Source: Roseateles oligotrophus (GTDB lineage Bacteria; Pseudomonadota; Gammaproteobacteria; Burkholderiales; Burkholderiaceae_C). From it: a DNA stretch of 64,000 nt. The position numbers were made by a program, and so were the translations under genes. The notes under the pieces are model-generated. The model was not told the origin of the DNA, ran no database searches, and worked only from the letters and a program-made list of their open reading frames with translations. The stretch is taken from the NCBI RefSeq assembly GCF_014204525.1, contig NZ_JACHLP010000013.1, forward strand, positions 32,693 to 96,692, read 5' to 3'. Positions 1 through 7,691 of the stretch are shown here, piece after piece. Within the stretch, counting starts at the first letter, position 1, and each line of letters starts with the position of its first letter.

Positions 1-416
1 TGGCCCTCGGCATCGGGCAGAAACTTCTTGGACAACGAGATGGCCGAGGCCGACAAGCTGGCCAGCATCTTGTGCGGGCCCTCCGAGCCGCCGTCAAACT
101 GGCCGCGGCCCAACTGGTCGGCCGTCAGGGCGATGGCGGTGGGCGCGTCCGGCACCCGCAGCAAGGCCTCGGCCAGGCGCATCAGGGCCAGGCCTTCCGA
201 GCTGGTAATCGGATATTCGCGCAGCAGCGACTCCATGGCCCAGAAGGGCGCGGGGTTGGCCCGCACCTGCTGCACCCAGGGGCCGGCCAGCTGGATGACG
301 GCGGGCCAGTCCAGGCGCTCGCCCAGGGACTGCACCAGGGCATTCACCACCGCCTGCTCGTCGCGATAGGGGCTGGGCAGGCGGGCGGCTTCGGGCAAGA
401 GGGCGAATGTGCTCAT
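1..416 (-). CDS. putA: PutA, proline dehydrogenase / P5C dehydrogenase (N-terminal part)
   Basis: Only the first 138 codons are inside the window; the gene runs off the left edge. The product starts MSTFALLPEAARLPSPYR and contains the PutA arm region (SSEGLALMRLAEALLRVPDAP) that precedes the proline dehydrogenase barrel. It lacks the N-terminal ribbon-helix-helix DNA-binding domain of enterobacterial PutA, so it should be purely catalytic: proline to pyrroline-5-carboxylate to glutamate, FAD and NAD dependent, membrane associated. The divergent Lrp-type regulator next door is the usual arrangement when PutA cannot repress its own gene. Family assignment rests on recognition of the N-terminal sequence only. 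Confidence 0.88.
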   Translation of the reverse strand, partial: MSTFALLPEAARLPSPYRDEQAVVNALVQSLGERLDWPAVIQLAGPWVQQVRANPAPFWAMESLLREYPITSSEGLALMRLAEALLRVPDAPTAIALTADQLGRGQFDGGSEGPHKMLASLSASAISLSKKFLPDAEG

Positions 417-574
417 GATGGGCGGTCTGGATGGACGGTTAGGAGGGTGCTGTGCGCTCAGCGGACGGTTTTTAGCCGGGGCAGTTGGCGCTTTTTAGCG
501 AGTGGCGGAACTTTAAAAGCCTTTGCCATGAATTAAATTCGCAACATCTGGCTATTGATGGTGGAAAATCCGGC
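417..574. promoter_or_regulatory. putA / Lrp-regulator divergent intergenic region
   Basis: This 158-bp space separates two divergent start codons and must hold both promoters. It turns AT-rich near 500-570 (tttaaaagc, aattaaattc), and a purine-rich ggaaaa lies 7 to 12 bases before the regulator ATG. No exact operator can be named. Binding of the Lrp-type protein here would be expected from known PutR/PutA pairs; that is inference. Confidence 0.4.
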
Positions 575-1045
575 ATGACCGCCGATTCCCCCCTCGACAA
601 GACCGATGCCCGCATCCTGCGCGTGTTGCAGGCCGACGGCCGCATCTCCAATCTCAAGCTGGCCGAGGCCGTGCACCTCTCACCCACGGCCGTGCTGGAG
701 CGCGTCAAGCGCCTGACGCGCGAGGGTTTCATCCTGGGTTATGAAGCCCGGCTCAACCCCGAGAAACTGGGCGCGGCCATGCTGGTTTTCATCGAAATCC
801 TGCTGGACCGCACGGTACAAGACGTGATGGACAACTTCAAGGCCGCCGTGCAGACCCGGCCCGAGATCCTCGAATGCCATCTGGTGGCGGGCGGTTTTGA
901 CTATCTGCTCAAGACCCGCGTCTCCGATATGAGCGCCTACCGCGAATTCATCGGCAGCGTGATCTGGACCCTGCCGGGCGTGCGGGAGACAAGAACGTAC
1001 GCGGTGATGGAAGAGGTGAAGAGTACGAATGCGTTGGCGTTTTGA
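575..1045 (+). CDS. Lrp/AsnC-family regulator, probable proline-responsive activator of putA
   Basis: A 156-residue Lrp/AsnC protein. The N-terminal winged helix-turn-helix (about residues 8-60, LDKTDARILRVLQADGRIS, LSPTAVLERVKRL) is followed by the RAM ligand-binding domain (about 70-150, with ECHLVAGGFDYLLKTRV). The ATG at 575 is chosen because the Lrp fold begins there; upstream in-frame codons add no recognisable residues. It is divergent from putA, the arrangement of PutR-type activators that sense proline. Length is normal for the family. Ligand and target are inferred from position. Confidence 0.85.
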   Translation: MTADSPLDKTDARILRVLQADGRISNLKLAEAVHLSPTAVLERVKRLTREGFILGYEARLNPEKLGAAMLVFIEILLDRTVQDVMDNFKAAVQTRPEILECHLVAGGFDYLLKTRVSDMSAYREFIGSVIWTLPGVRETRTYAVMEEVKSTNALAF

Positions 1046-1572
1046 GGGTAACAAACCGCCCCGGTTGATTCGTGACATTGATGCCGCGTCTATGACATCG
1101 CGGCGTGTCTGACTCAATAGGACATTAGGTCTCGTCTGGCCGCCCCACAAAAACAGCCTCTGTTCCCTATGGGAATATCTTTCTCGAGGGGCGCCGAAGA
1201 GCTCGTTATGGCGGATCGCGCGCCCTTCCCGGACGCGGCCAAAATCATCGAATCGACAACATTCCAGTTCAAGCGGAATCGAGTACACCTTAAGAATCAA
1301 TGACTTGCGTCGATCAGCGATGCCAATGGGTCGCAAACCAACTTTCGCCGTGACAACTATGCTGCACGCGGTCGGAACCTTCCCGTCCCGTCATCACTGA
1401 CCCTGCATATTCGCCTCTGTAAAACTGGGCGCTCGCGACACCTGATAGCCGGGAACGTACTCATCGCCCTACACAAGAGGCAAGTCCTCGGAACGGTATA
1501 GGGCAGCGACGGAGTCAGCCAGGCGCCTTGGATTCGTCCCGCGGACCTCCATGCCCCGGTGCTCCGCACAAC
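1046..1572. other. gene-poor left flank of accessory island
   Basis: Five hundred and twenty-seven bases without a convincing gene. Open frames across it are short or have non-protein-like composition and no ribosome-binding site. GC content drops compared with the putA side, and the genes to the right keep the lower GC, so this looks like the junction of an inserted segment. No tRNA, integrase or clear direct repeat was seen. Confidence 0.35.
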
Positions 1573-2160
1573 TCACCTGGCATCGCGAGCCCTTGCATCC
1601 AACTCCACAATCTTCCGAAACCAATCAAGCGGCTTGTCGGACTCCTCGTAGAGCCTAAGTACCTTGTACGGTAAGCCGGTGTCCCGAAGTTCATCCGCCG
1701 GGCGGCGACCCTGATGAATCGCATAGCCGTCAACCTCAATGGCTGCATGCAGTTTCCACCTGGGTTGGCCGTTGTCGTCGCCATAGAACAACCCGAAGTC
1801 GTGGGTAATCTCCTTGGTCGCCGACTGCAACTGTGGAACGAACATCAGGGCAGAAGGTCCTCCCCATTCCTTGTCGGTCTGATACCACCCAAACCAGGGT
1901 TCGACGAGCCATAAGCCCAGATAGGAGCGCCCCCCAAAGTCCACCTGTGAGGTGTTCAGCGTCAGTCTGTCTGGCCCCCCGCCCTCTCTGCTCTTCGTTT
2001 CAAGGTAGTGCCAAGCTCCCAGGAAGAACGCCTGCTCGAGCAAGGAGTCGGCGAGGGACAGAACATCCAGCGCCTGCGTGCCCAAGCGAGGCTTCCAACT
2101 GACATGAAGCATCTGCTCGCAGATGTACGCGACGTTTCGCTCAGAGACGGGATATGGCAT
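1573..2160 (-). CDS. PD-(D/E)XK nuclease-like protein (Vsr/DUF559 type)
   Basis: A 195-residue protein from the ATG at 2160; a GTG two codons earlier (2166) is an alternative. The order of motifs fits the Vsr/DUF559 branch of the PD-(D/E)XK fold: an acidic helix motif LLEQAFFLGA (about 40-50), an aspartate in THDFGLFYGDD (about 126-135), the ExD pair in AIEVDGYAIH, then R..ADELRDTGLPYKVLRLYEE. These small nucleases nick or cut DNA and often stand beside restriction or defence genes. No methyltransferase is nearby. Fold call is from motif spacing; substrate unknown. Confidence 0.55.
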   Translation of the reverse strand: MPYPVSERNVAYICEQMLHVSWKPRLGTQALDVLSLADSLLEQAFFLGAWHYLETKSREGGGPDRLTLNTSQVDFGGRSYLGLWLVEPWFGWYQTDKEWGGPSALMFVPQLQSATKEITHDFGLFYGDDNGQPRWKLHAAIEVDGYAIHQGRRPADELRDTGLPYKVLRLYEESDKPLDWFRKIVELDARARDAR

Positions 2161-2264
2161 GTTCACGTTTACTCAAAGGGGTGATACGGCGTTGAGCGCC
2201 GGAGGCGATGGAAAGCTTTAAGCATAGGCTAGCCGCGTGATTGCATCGGTGCAAACGGCCCCCG

Positions 2265-3404
2265 CTAGCGGACGGTCAGGGCGTCCACCGAGAAGCCACC
2301 AAGCTCTAGCGTTTCCGGATCAAGTCGAAAGCTGGCCGAAAAATAGGCCTTGAGTCCCAGCCGAAGCGCCACGAAGTCGTCGGTGCGGACGACATCCCAA
2401 ACGCTGGTGTTCGAACTTGCTATTCGCTGCGCCAGGTCGGCCTGAGAGGCCGGGAGATGCAAATCAATTCCGACGCCGCGAAGGTAAAAGTGACAGCTAA
2501 CGAACAGTTCGCCCCGGATTGCTTCTGCCAAATCAATGTCTAGGTCTTCCAGCCCCTCTAACATCTCGGCGTCAGAGCCGGTGATGGTTAGTTCTTCGGC
2601 ACGGTTGCCGAACAGTGACATGGCCACCATTCTCTGGGTGCTCGAGTCGAGGTTCTGCAGGAACCGCAGCCCCTGCGCCTCCACATACTCCTCGATTCGG
2701 TCACGCTCCTTGGCAAGGTCGACTGCATGGGCGGTTTTATCCACCTTTGAATCGACGAAGGCGGAGACGGAAACGAAGGGTGTGACGACCTGTTTCAGGT
2801 TCCGAAGATCGTCTTTGAGGTTGCCGTGGAAGGACGCGAAAGCCCTTGGCTGACGGACTTCTTCGCCGCCTTCTTTGGCCCTTGAATCCTTGCCTGGCGG
2901 CCGGTCGTAAAAGTCTGACCAGTTGTCGCTGATGAAAGCGACCTCTTCGCCCTCGCGGCAAACAGCGGCCACAGAGTCGAGCATGGATAGCCAGATAAGG
3001 GCGTCTCGATACCCATCTTGCCCATCCGCATCGAACGGCTTTCGACGGGCGAGCGCGCGTTCAACCAGCTTTGCGTGCGGAATATGGTCGTACTCGATGA
3101 CCTTGATCCATTCCACCCGCTCGCGGAGGGCCGCTAGTAGGTCAAACGGCGGCGCCTCTTGCACCGGCGCTTTGGGATCGCTTTGGGAGGGCACGAGCCG
3201 AGACAGTTGGTTCCGGGCCTTCTCTGCATCCGCGAGCGCCGCGCTGACCTTTTCCCTGTGCTTGTTCTCGACCTCCTGCACTACCAAGCGCGAGAGAAGC
3301 AGTTCATACCCGTTGTTGTTTAAGAAGTGAAAGAGATAGCGCATGGGCGCGCTTTCCAACAGGAAGTCGGCGATGAACTGATTGGAATCGACGAAAACCT
3401 TCAT
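2265..3404 (-). CDS. PIN-domain protein, DUF4935 type
   Basis: A 379-residue protein with an N-terminal PIN-like RNase domain: Asp6 in KVFVDSNQF, Glu in VVQEVENKHREKV (about 44), Asp in DGYRDALIWLSMLD (about 135), and SDNWSDF (about 160). All PIN acidic positions appear present, so metal-dependent RNase activity is plausible. The C-terminal 200 residues have no recognised domain. DUF4935 proteins occur as solitary accessory genes linked to phage defence. Its ATG overlaps the stop of a 31-codon ORF (ATGA), suggesting translational coupling. Confidence 0.7.
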   Translation of the reverse strand: MKVFVDSNQFIADFLLESAPMRYLFHFLNNNGYELLLSRLVVQEVENKHREKVSAALADAEKARNQLSRLVPSQSDPKAPVQEAPPFDLLAALRERVEWIKVIEYDHIPHAKLVERALARRKPFDADGQDGYRDALIWLSMLDSVAAVCREGEEVAFISDNWSDFYDRPPGKDSRAKEGGEEVRQPRAFASFHGNLKDDLRNLKQVVTPFVSVSAFVDSKVDKTAHAVDLAKERDRIEEYVEAQGLRFLQNLDSSTQRMVAMSLFGNRAEELTITGSDAEMLEGLEDLDIDLAEAIRGELFVSCHFYLRGVGIDLHLPASQADLAQRIASSNTSVWDVVRTDDFVALRLGLKAYFSASFRLDPETLELGGFSVDALTVR

Positions 3405-3496
3405 CTGGTCTGCTCGGTGGTTCTGCTCATTGTGCAGCGCCTAGCCTGCAGGCCGCGAACGAGCCCTGCTAGCAGCTTGAGCTGCAGGACATCCAT
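3401..3496 (-). CDS. 31-residue small ORF coupled to the DUF4935 PIN gene
   Basis: A short frame beginning MDVLQLKLLAGLVRGLQARR and ending in TEQTR. It has a strong ribosome-binding site (gaggag, about 6 bases before ATG) on the minus strand, whereas the PIN gene has none of its own, and its TGA overlaps the PIN start as ATGA. It may be a leader peptide that loads ribosomes onto the PIN gene, or a small partner. The N-terminal half could form an amphipathic helix. No family recognised. Confidence 0.5.
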   Translation of the reverse strand: MDVLQLKLLAGLVRGLQARRCTMSRTTEQTR

Positions 3497-3703
3497 GTTT
3501 CTCTCCTCGGGCGTCAGAGCCGGTGCACGCTTTGCGGGCCGCCCGTGGGAAACACGAATGGGGGGTGGCACTCAGTACAGCAGTCCGACTTCGTCGTACC
3601 CCGAAGGGCGCGTGCGGCAGGCGACGGCAACCGAGCGTGAAGATAGCACTTTGGCGCCCCCAACGCACGTCGGCGCATCCAGCGCCGTGACGACCCGACG
3701 AAC

Positions 3704-4528
3704 CTACTGGTTGTTCTTGAGCCGACGGAGAAACGTCCTGGCGGTGATGAGCACCAGATGCAGGCGGAAGGTGCTGCGGTCCTCGTCAGAGAGGCCAGGA
3801 TGTGAGCCCTCCGTGTGGAGCATCTTGAACAGGCCGTTGAGGTAGTTCTTCCCGTCGTTTGTCCACTCGTTTCGAGGCTTTGACAGGAACTCGCGCTCGG
3901 CCAGCCAGGCCCGGCGGTTCTCAGAGCTACCTCGTGCCGCAGCTTCCGCCGGGTCGATCTTGTGGGCAATGTGCTCGAAGAGGCTCTCCAGGAACGTCCG
4001 GGTTTGACTGTTCGCCGCCGCCCAATCTCCGCGGGTATGCGCCTCGATAGCTTGGTCAAGGTGGCCAAGCGCTGTCTGGAACGCGAATTCCTTGAGCAGC
4101 CGATGGACTTCGTCATCGGCCGCCGGCAAGTCCACCTCCGCAGGTAGGGCCGCCCGGAGCACCGGCGCATTCGGCGCTTCGTCCCGCCACTCCACGACGA
4201 AGCCGTCCAGCGCTAGGGCGCGCACCAACCTCGCCTGCTCAGTCCTGGGGCTGTCGACGTTTACCATTAGCGCAACCGCCTGACGCACCGCAGCCTCGGT
4301 CAACGTAACCGTGCCGTCAAGCGTCTGCACCTCATCTGACCCTCTGGTCAGGATTAGCCGGCCGAGCTGCGCAGCCTTCTTCGACACGCTGATGGAAGAG
4401 TCCGAAGGGATGTGCCGCTCTAGACTCAGCCAGAGCACAAGGTGGTCGAACTTCGCCTGGGAAAGACCTACGTCAAGCATAACGACGGCAGCGAGGATCG
4501 TCGGGCGGGTAAAGGGGTTTTGGCGCAT
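3704..4528 (-). CDS. hypothetical protein, possibly HEPN-like C-terminal domain
   Basis: A 274-residue soluble protein of unknown function, read from the ATG at 4528. The C-terminal half (about 150-274) is helical, with AIEAHTRGDWAAANSQTRTFLESLFEHIA and NYLNGLFKMLHTEGSHPGLS, which recalls the abortive-infection/HEPN-like C-terminal pattern. The classical R-x4-6-H motif is not evident, so this is only a suggestion. It is the first gene of the leftward arm of the island and diverges from the gene at 4638 across 109 bp. GC is lower than in the core genes. Confidence 0.5.
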   Translation of the reverse strand: MRQNPFTRPTILAAVVMLDVGLSQAKFDHLVLWLSLERHIPSDSSISVSKKAAQLGRLILTRGSDEVQTLDGTVTLTEAAVRQAVALMVNVDSPRTEQARLVRALALDGFVVEWRDEAPNAPVLRAALPAEVDLPAADDEVHRLLKEFAFQTALGHLDQAIEAHTRGDWAAANSQTRTFLESLFEHIAHKIDPAEAAARGSSENRRAWLAEREFLSKPRNEWTNDGKNYLNGLFKMLHTEGSHPGLSDEDRSTFRLHLVLITARTFLRRLKNNQ

Positions 4529-4637
4529 GGTTCGACATCTTGCCTCATTGGTGAGCAGATCGCTCCCGCGGCCAGCAAGCGCTCAGCACCGACGTCTGCC
4601 TGTCACCGCAGAATGTGGCGTGTTCACCGGAGCCACC
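4529..4637. promoter_or_regulatory. central divergent promoter region of the island
   Basis: One hundred and nine bases separate two divergent start codons (4528 and 4638). Both arms of the island read outward from here, so promoters for both should lie within it. A ggag ribosome-binding site precedes the rightward ATG. No specific operator was recognised. Confidence 0.35.
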
Positions 4638-5234
4638 ATGTCTATCCGCCATCTCAGTGTGCTGAAAAACCTCGATCAGGTCTTTGACACCTATGACCTT
4701 GACGAGTTTCGAGACCTGTTCACCACGTCGCTAAGCCGGAGGGAAGCCGACCTTACCAAAGCATCCAGTGAAGCCAACGCTATGGCTTCTGCCGACGACG
4801 AACACGCTGAAGGCTACGCCTCCCACCTGGAGGATCGGTGGATGATGTTGAAGGAAGTCAGCGACCTGTCCTGCCAGCTGCTGATAGTTGCGCTATTTCG
4901 ACAGACGGAGCTTCACATCAAGCGCGTTGTCGGACGCACGATCCCTTCGGCTAACCCAAGCTCTCTATTTCAGTTCAAGGCGTTGAAGGGAGCCCTCCCG
5001 TTCCCCATTGAATCCGTCGCCAACTTCAACGCCTTCAATGAACTGCGCATGCTGAACAACGCTGTGAAACATCAGGGAGTGGTCAGTCAGGAGCTGAGCT
5101 CCAACTTTCCGGTCTGGATAGTCGGCGAGGCTCTTACAGGCCTTGACGCGGCTTACGAGCGCTTGAAGCCGGCTATCGCAGGTTTCATCGCCTCCTTCGT
5201 AGTGAATTGCTATGGCACCAAGACGGCTCCTTGA
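4638..5234 (+). CDS. hypothetical protein
   Basis: A 198-residue protein with no recognised family. The ATG at 4638 is chosen because it has a good cggag ribosome-binding site 6 bases upstream; the frame is open further upstream, but there it overlaps the oppositely oriented gene. The middle (LLIVALFRQTELHIKRVVG) is helical, and ELRMLNNAVKHQG resembles the R/N/H cluster in some HEPN-like proteins, although the R-to-H spacing is 7 rather than 4-6. It sits in a group with nuclease-type genes, so a role in the same defence-like module is possible but unproven. Confidence 0.55.
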   Translation: MSIRHLSVLKNLDQVFDTYDLDEFRDLFTTSLSRREADLTKASSEANAMASADDEHAEGYASHLEDRWMMLKEVSDLSCQLLIVALFRQTELHIKRVVGRTIPSANPSSLFQFKALKGALPFPIESVANFNAFNELRMLNNAVKHQGVVSQELSSNFPVWIVGEALTGLDAAYERLKPAIAGFIASFVVNCYGTKTAP

Positions 5235-5385
5235 CCGACGCGACCCGCCCAAATAGGCGGCGCTCCTCGCCAGGGCGGTCCGGTATCCTGCACAGGGCGG
5301 TGTCCTGTCCGTGCGATTGCTGCGTAAACCCATCCAGGCGCCTCATCGAAGTCGGCGCCCGCTCCCCACAAGCTCAAAGTCCAAC

Positions 5386-6291
5386 ATGAACCTCTTCGTC
5401 ATAAACACCGACCTTAAAGACGACGCGGTTGACGCTGAGCATCACTGGTTTCACAGGGGCATCGCCGTGACAAGCGGCGGCGCGCGATACCGCAACGGCC
5501 TGCAGCGCCCTCGCGGGGGCGACCTGCTGGCGCTGTATGTCAACGGGCGGGGGATCGCAGCGGTCGGGCGCGCCGTCAACGACACCGTTGTGGATGTTCA
5601 CGGCGACGGGTTGGTCAATCCAAAGGAGCAAGAGGAATACCACCGCGCAGTGGTCTGGCAGTACGACCTCAGGGACAAGCCGATAACCGTGTCGGACCTT
5701 CGAAAGCTCAGCATATTCGGGCAGAACGCTGTGAGCCAGGTCAAGTTGACCAGCGCGTACCAGGGGTTCCTTCAGCTACTGGCAGGCCGGCCGGCAAATC
5801 CGCAGTCGGATCGGACGGAACTGAGGCGCTCGGCCGCCCTGGTTCAAAAGACCGGCCCGCTGACTCGGCCGGCGGGATCACGGAACCCGGTGCAGAAGCA
5901 GGCTACCGGCTTGGTCTTCGACCGTGATCCTGCCGTGAAGGCCTGGACGCTTCGGCGTTCTAAGGGGCTGTGCGAGTGCTGCCGTAAGAAGGCGCCGTTC
6001 ACAGACAAGGACGGCATTCCCTACCTCGAGTCGCACCACATCGTGCACCTAGCTAACGGCGGACCGGATACTCCCGACAACGCTGCTTCGGTTTGCCCGA
6101 ACTGCCACAGGGAGCTCCACCACGCCAGCGCGAGTTGGTGGAGAAACTGCGCCTTCACGTTCTCGCGGCTGAGGATGCCTCTGACGGGACGCTGGCGTAG
6201 CGATTGCAGACATCCAACGAAGGGCGCCTTTCCATGGCCTACTGAGACGTTTAAGGGCAAGGATGTTCAGGCGGCTTTGAAGTTCGAGTGA
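5386..6291 (+). CDS. PUA/EVE-like plus HNH endonuclease, with apparent 3' frameshift
   Basis: The N-terminal 130 residues (MNLFVINTDLKDDAVDAEHH, RGGDLLALYVNGRGIAAVGRAV) resemble PUA/EVE-type folds that read modified bases. The C-terminal part is an HNH nuclease: CECC, ESHHIVHLANGGPDTPDN, CPNCHRELHH. This pairing is typical of modification-dependent (type IV-like) restriction. After HRELHHA near 6127 the expected helix RELVEKLRLHVLAAED continues in another frame and stops at 6200; the annotated frame runs on to 6291 with unrelated sequence. A single missing base near 6127-6130 would explain this. The HNH core lies before the shift, so activity may remain. Confidence 0.65.
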   Translation: MNLFVINTDLKDDAVDAEHHWFHRGIAVTSGGARYRNGLQRPRGGDLLALYVNGRGIAAVGRAVNDTVVDVHGDGLVNPKEQEEYHRAVVWQYDLRDKPITVSDLRKLSIFGQNAVSQVKLTSAYQGFLQLLAGRPANPQSDRTELRRSAALVQKTGPLTRPAGSRNPVQKQATGLVFDRDPAVKAWTLRRSKGLCECCRKKAPFTDKDGIPYLESHHIVHLANGGPDTPDNAASVCPNCHRELHHASASWWRNCAFTFSRLRMPLTGRWRSDCRHPTKGAFPWPTETFKGKDVQAALKFE

Positions 6292-6785
6292 GCGGCGGCC
6301 GAGCCGCGGCATCGTACTTGCGACCGAGGGCGCTGCCACGCCAACTGCACACCGCCGGCTTGCTTCACAAAGTCACCTATGGGGCTTTGAATAGAGCTTC
6401 ACACTAGGCCAGTAGTGCCTCTGCCTAACTGTAGGCCGCGTCGTCTTAGGATGACCTCGTTCTGCCCACGAGGTGACGACATGGAACGAATGCGGAGTTG
6501 GATGCAAGAAGCAAGGTCGCTTGGCGCAGGGCTACTGCCACTGCACCCAAGCGCTTGAACGAAGTGCGCCAAGGTACGCCACCACGATACCGACGCTCTG
6601 ACCGGCCCCCTCCCCCGCTCACCCCAAAGGGGGAGACAACGCCCCTCAAGCGGCCTCGCTCCCCCAAGCTATCCCCCATCACCCATCCCCCCGTGTGATG
6701 GGAAAGGCCGCCGGCGTCGCCGAATATTTGCTCCATGCCGCGGCGACCCAGTGCTCGCCGCGGCCACAGTCCGACGGAGCCCATC
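6292..6785. other. intergenic right flank of accessory island
   Basis: About 490 bases without a supported gene. It contains a small inverted repeat (acctcgt/acgaggt, 6452-6472), a 25-codon frame at 6481 after a gaggtg that I do not trust, and a C-rich run at 6600-6690 with several ccccc blocks. Composition changes from the lower-GC island to the GC-rich core here, so it probably marks the island's right edge. No attachment site recognised. Confidence 0.35.
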
Positions 6786-6977
6786 ATGCAATTCCAAGTC
6801 CAGATCGCCGCCCAGGTCCACATCCCTGCCAGCCGGATTCAACAGCTGCTGAATGCCGAGGCCGGCGCGGACGAGGAGCCGGCAAAACCCTATGGCTGCG
6901 GCTGGTTTGACTCCAGCTACGAGCTTTCCGCCGGCTTGGAGGTGATTGAAAACGCCGGCTTTTGCTTCGCCGACTGA
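6786..6977 (+). CDS. small conserved-looking hypothetical protein
   Basis: A 63-residue protein beginning MQFQVQIAAQVHIPASRIQ, with PYGCGWFDSSYELSAGLEVIE near the C terminus. Composition is protein-like and the ATG at 6786 gives a compact product. Its last 61 bases overlap the 3' end of the convergent PAP2 gene, unusual but possible. The CGWFDSS-type segment recalls small conserved hypotheticals in Burkholderiales. No function can be assigned. Confidence 0.45.
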   Translation: MQFQVQIAAQVHIPASRIQQLLNAEAGADEEPAKPYGCGWFDSSYELSAGLEVIENAGFCFAD

Positions 6978-7624
6978 GCCTTTGGCGCGGCCGGGCGCCG
7001 ATGCGGCTCCCAGCGATGAAAGGGCAAGCTCCTTCCCGACAGCTGCAAAGACAGGCGCGTCACCCAATCGTGGCTCTTGGAAGGCGGCGCATGAAAGGGC
7101 AGCAGCATCAGCGCAGCCAGCACCCCGGCGGGCAGCCAGGCCGGTGGGTGCAGGCGCAAGGCGGGGGCCTGGCGCAAGCTCATCAGGCTGGCGGCGCTGC
7201 CGATGACGAAGCCAAGCACGGCCTCCGATGGCGAGTGCGCGCCAACTTCCAGGCGCGAGTAAGCGATCAGGGCGGCCAGGGCAAAGGCCAGGCCGACGGC
7301 GCATTTCTGCATCCACTCGCCGCGGCTGCGGGCCAGCACCCAGGCCAGGCCGGGCAGGCTGGCGGCGGCAAACATGGCGTGGCCGGAGATGCCGGTGAAG
7401 TCCCAGGCCTCCACTCCCCAGCCCCAGCCGATGAAGGCCAGCTTGCTGGCCGTCGTGAGGCCCGCTGCGGCGCATAGCCAGAACAGCCAGCGCCGGACAA
7501 AAGCGGCTTCACCCGCCCGCCAGCACAGCCACAGGGCCGCCACCAGCACCAGAGGCAGGAGGATCTGGGCCTCGCCCAGACGGGTCAGGCTGAGCCAGGG
7601 AGCCACAAAAATCCGTTCAATCAT
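6917..7624 (-). CDS. PAP2-superfamily membrane phosphatase
   Basis: A 235-residue membrane protein with about five or six hydrophobic segments. It carries type 2 phosphatidic acid phosphatase motifs: ISGHAMFAAASLPG (C2, catalytic His) and AYSRLEVGAHSPSEAVLG (C3, R and H of the active site). The usual C3 aspartate is E in SPSE. Such enzymes dephosphorylate undecaprenyl pyrophosphate, phosphatidate or related lipids at the outer face of the inner membrane. A basic, proline-rich tail follows the last membrane segment. Substrate cannot be told from sequence. Confidence 0.8.
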   Translation of the reverse strand: MIERIFVAPWLSLTRLGEAQILLPLVLVAALWLCWRAGEAAFVRRWLFWLCAAAGLTTASKLAFIGWGWGVEAWDFTGISGHAMFAAASLPGLAWVLARSRGEWMQKCAVGLAFALAALIAYSRLEVGAHSPSEAVLGFVIGSAASLMSLRQAPALRLHPPAWLPAGVLAALMLLPFHAPPSKSHDWVTRLSLQLSGRSLPFHRWEPHRRPAAPKAQSAKQKPAFSITSKPAESS

Positions 7625-7691
7625 GCGGCCATGCTAAGGGCTGAGCGTGACGAAGCCAGCAGCGACCCCTCGCAAGCGTCGGCAATCGTGT

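Noticed and set aside
680..1336. Open frame on the minus strand across the Lrp gene and its downstream gap
   Set aside because: No family, no ribosome-binding site, half of it lies opposite the clear Lrp-type gene.
6481..6558. A 25-codon frame MERMRSWMQEARS after a gaggtg
   Set aside because: Too short, no coupling to a neighbour and no recognised family; kept only as a note in the intergenic entry.
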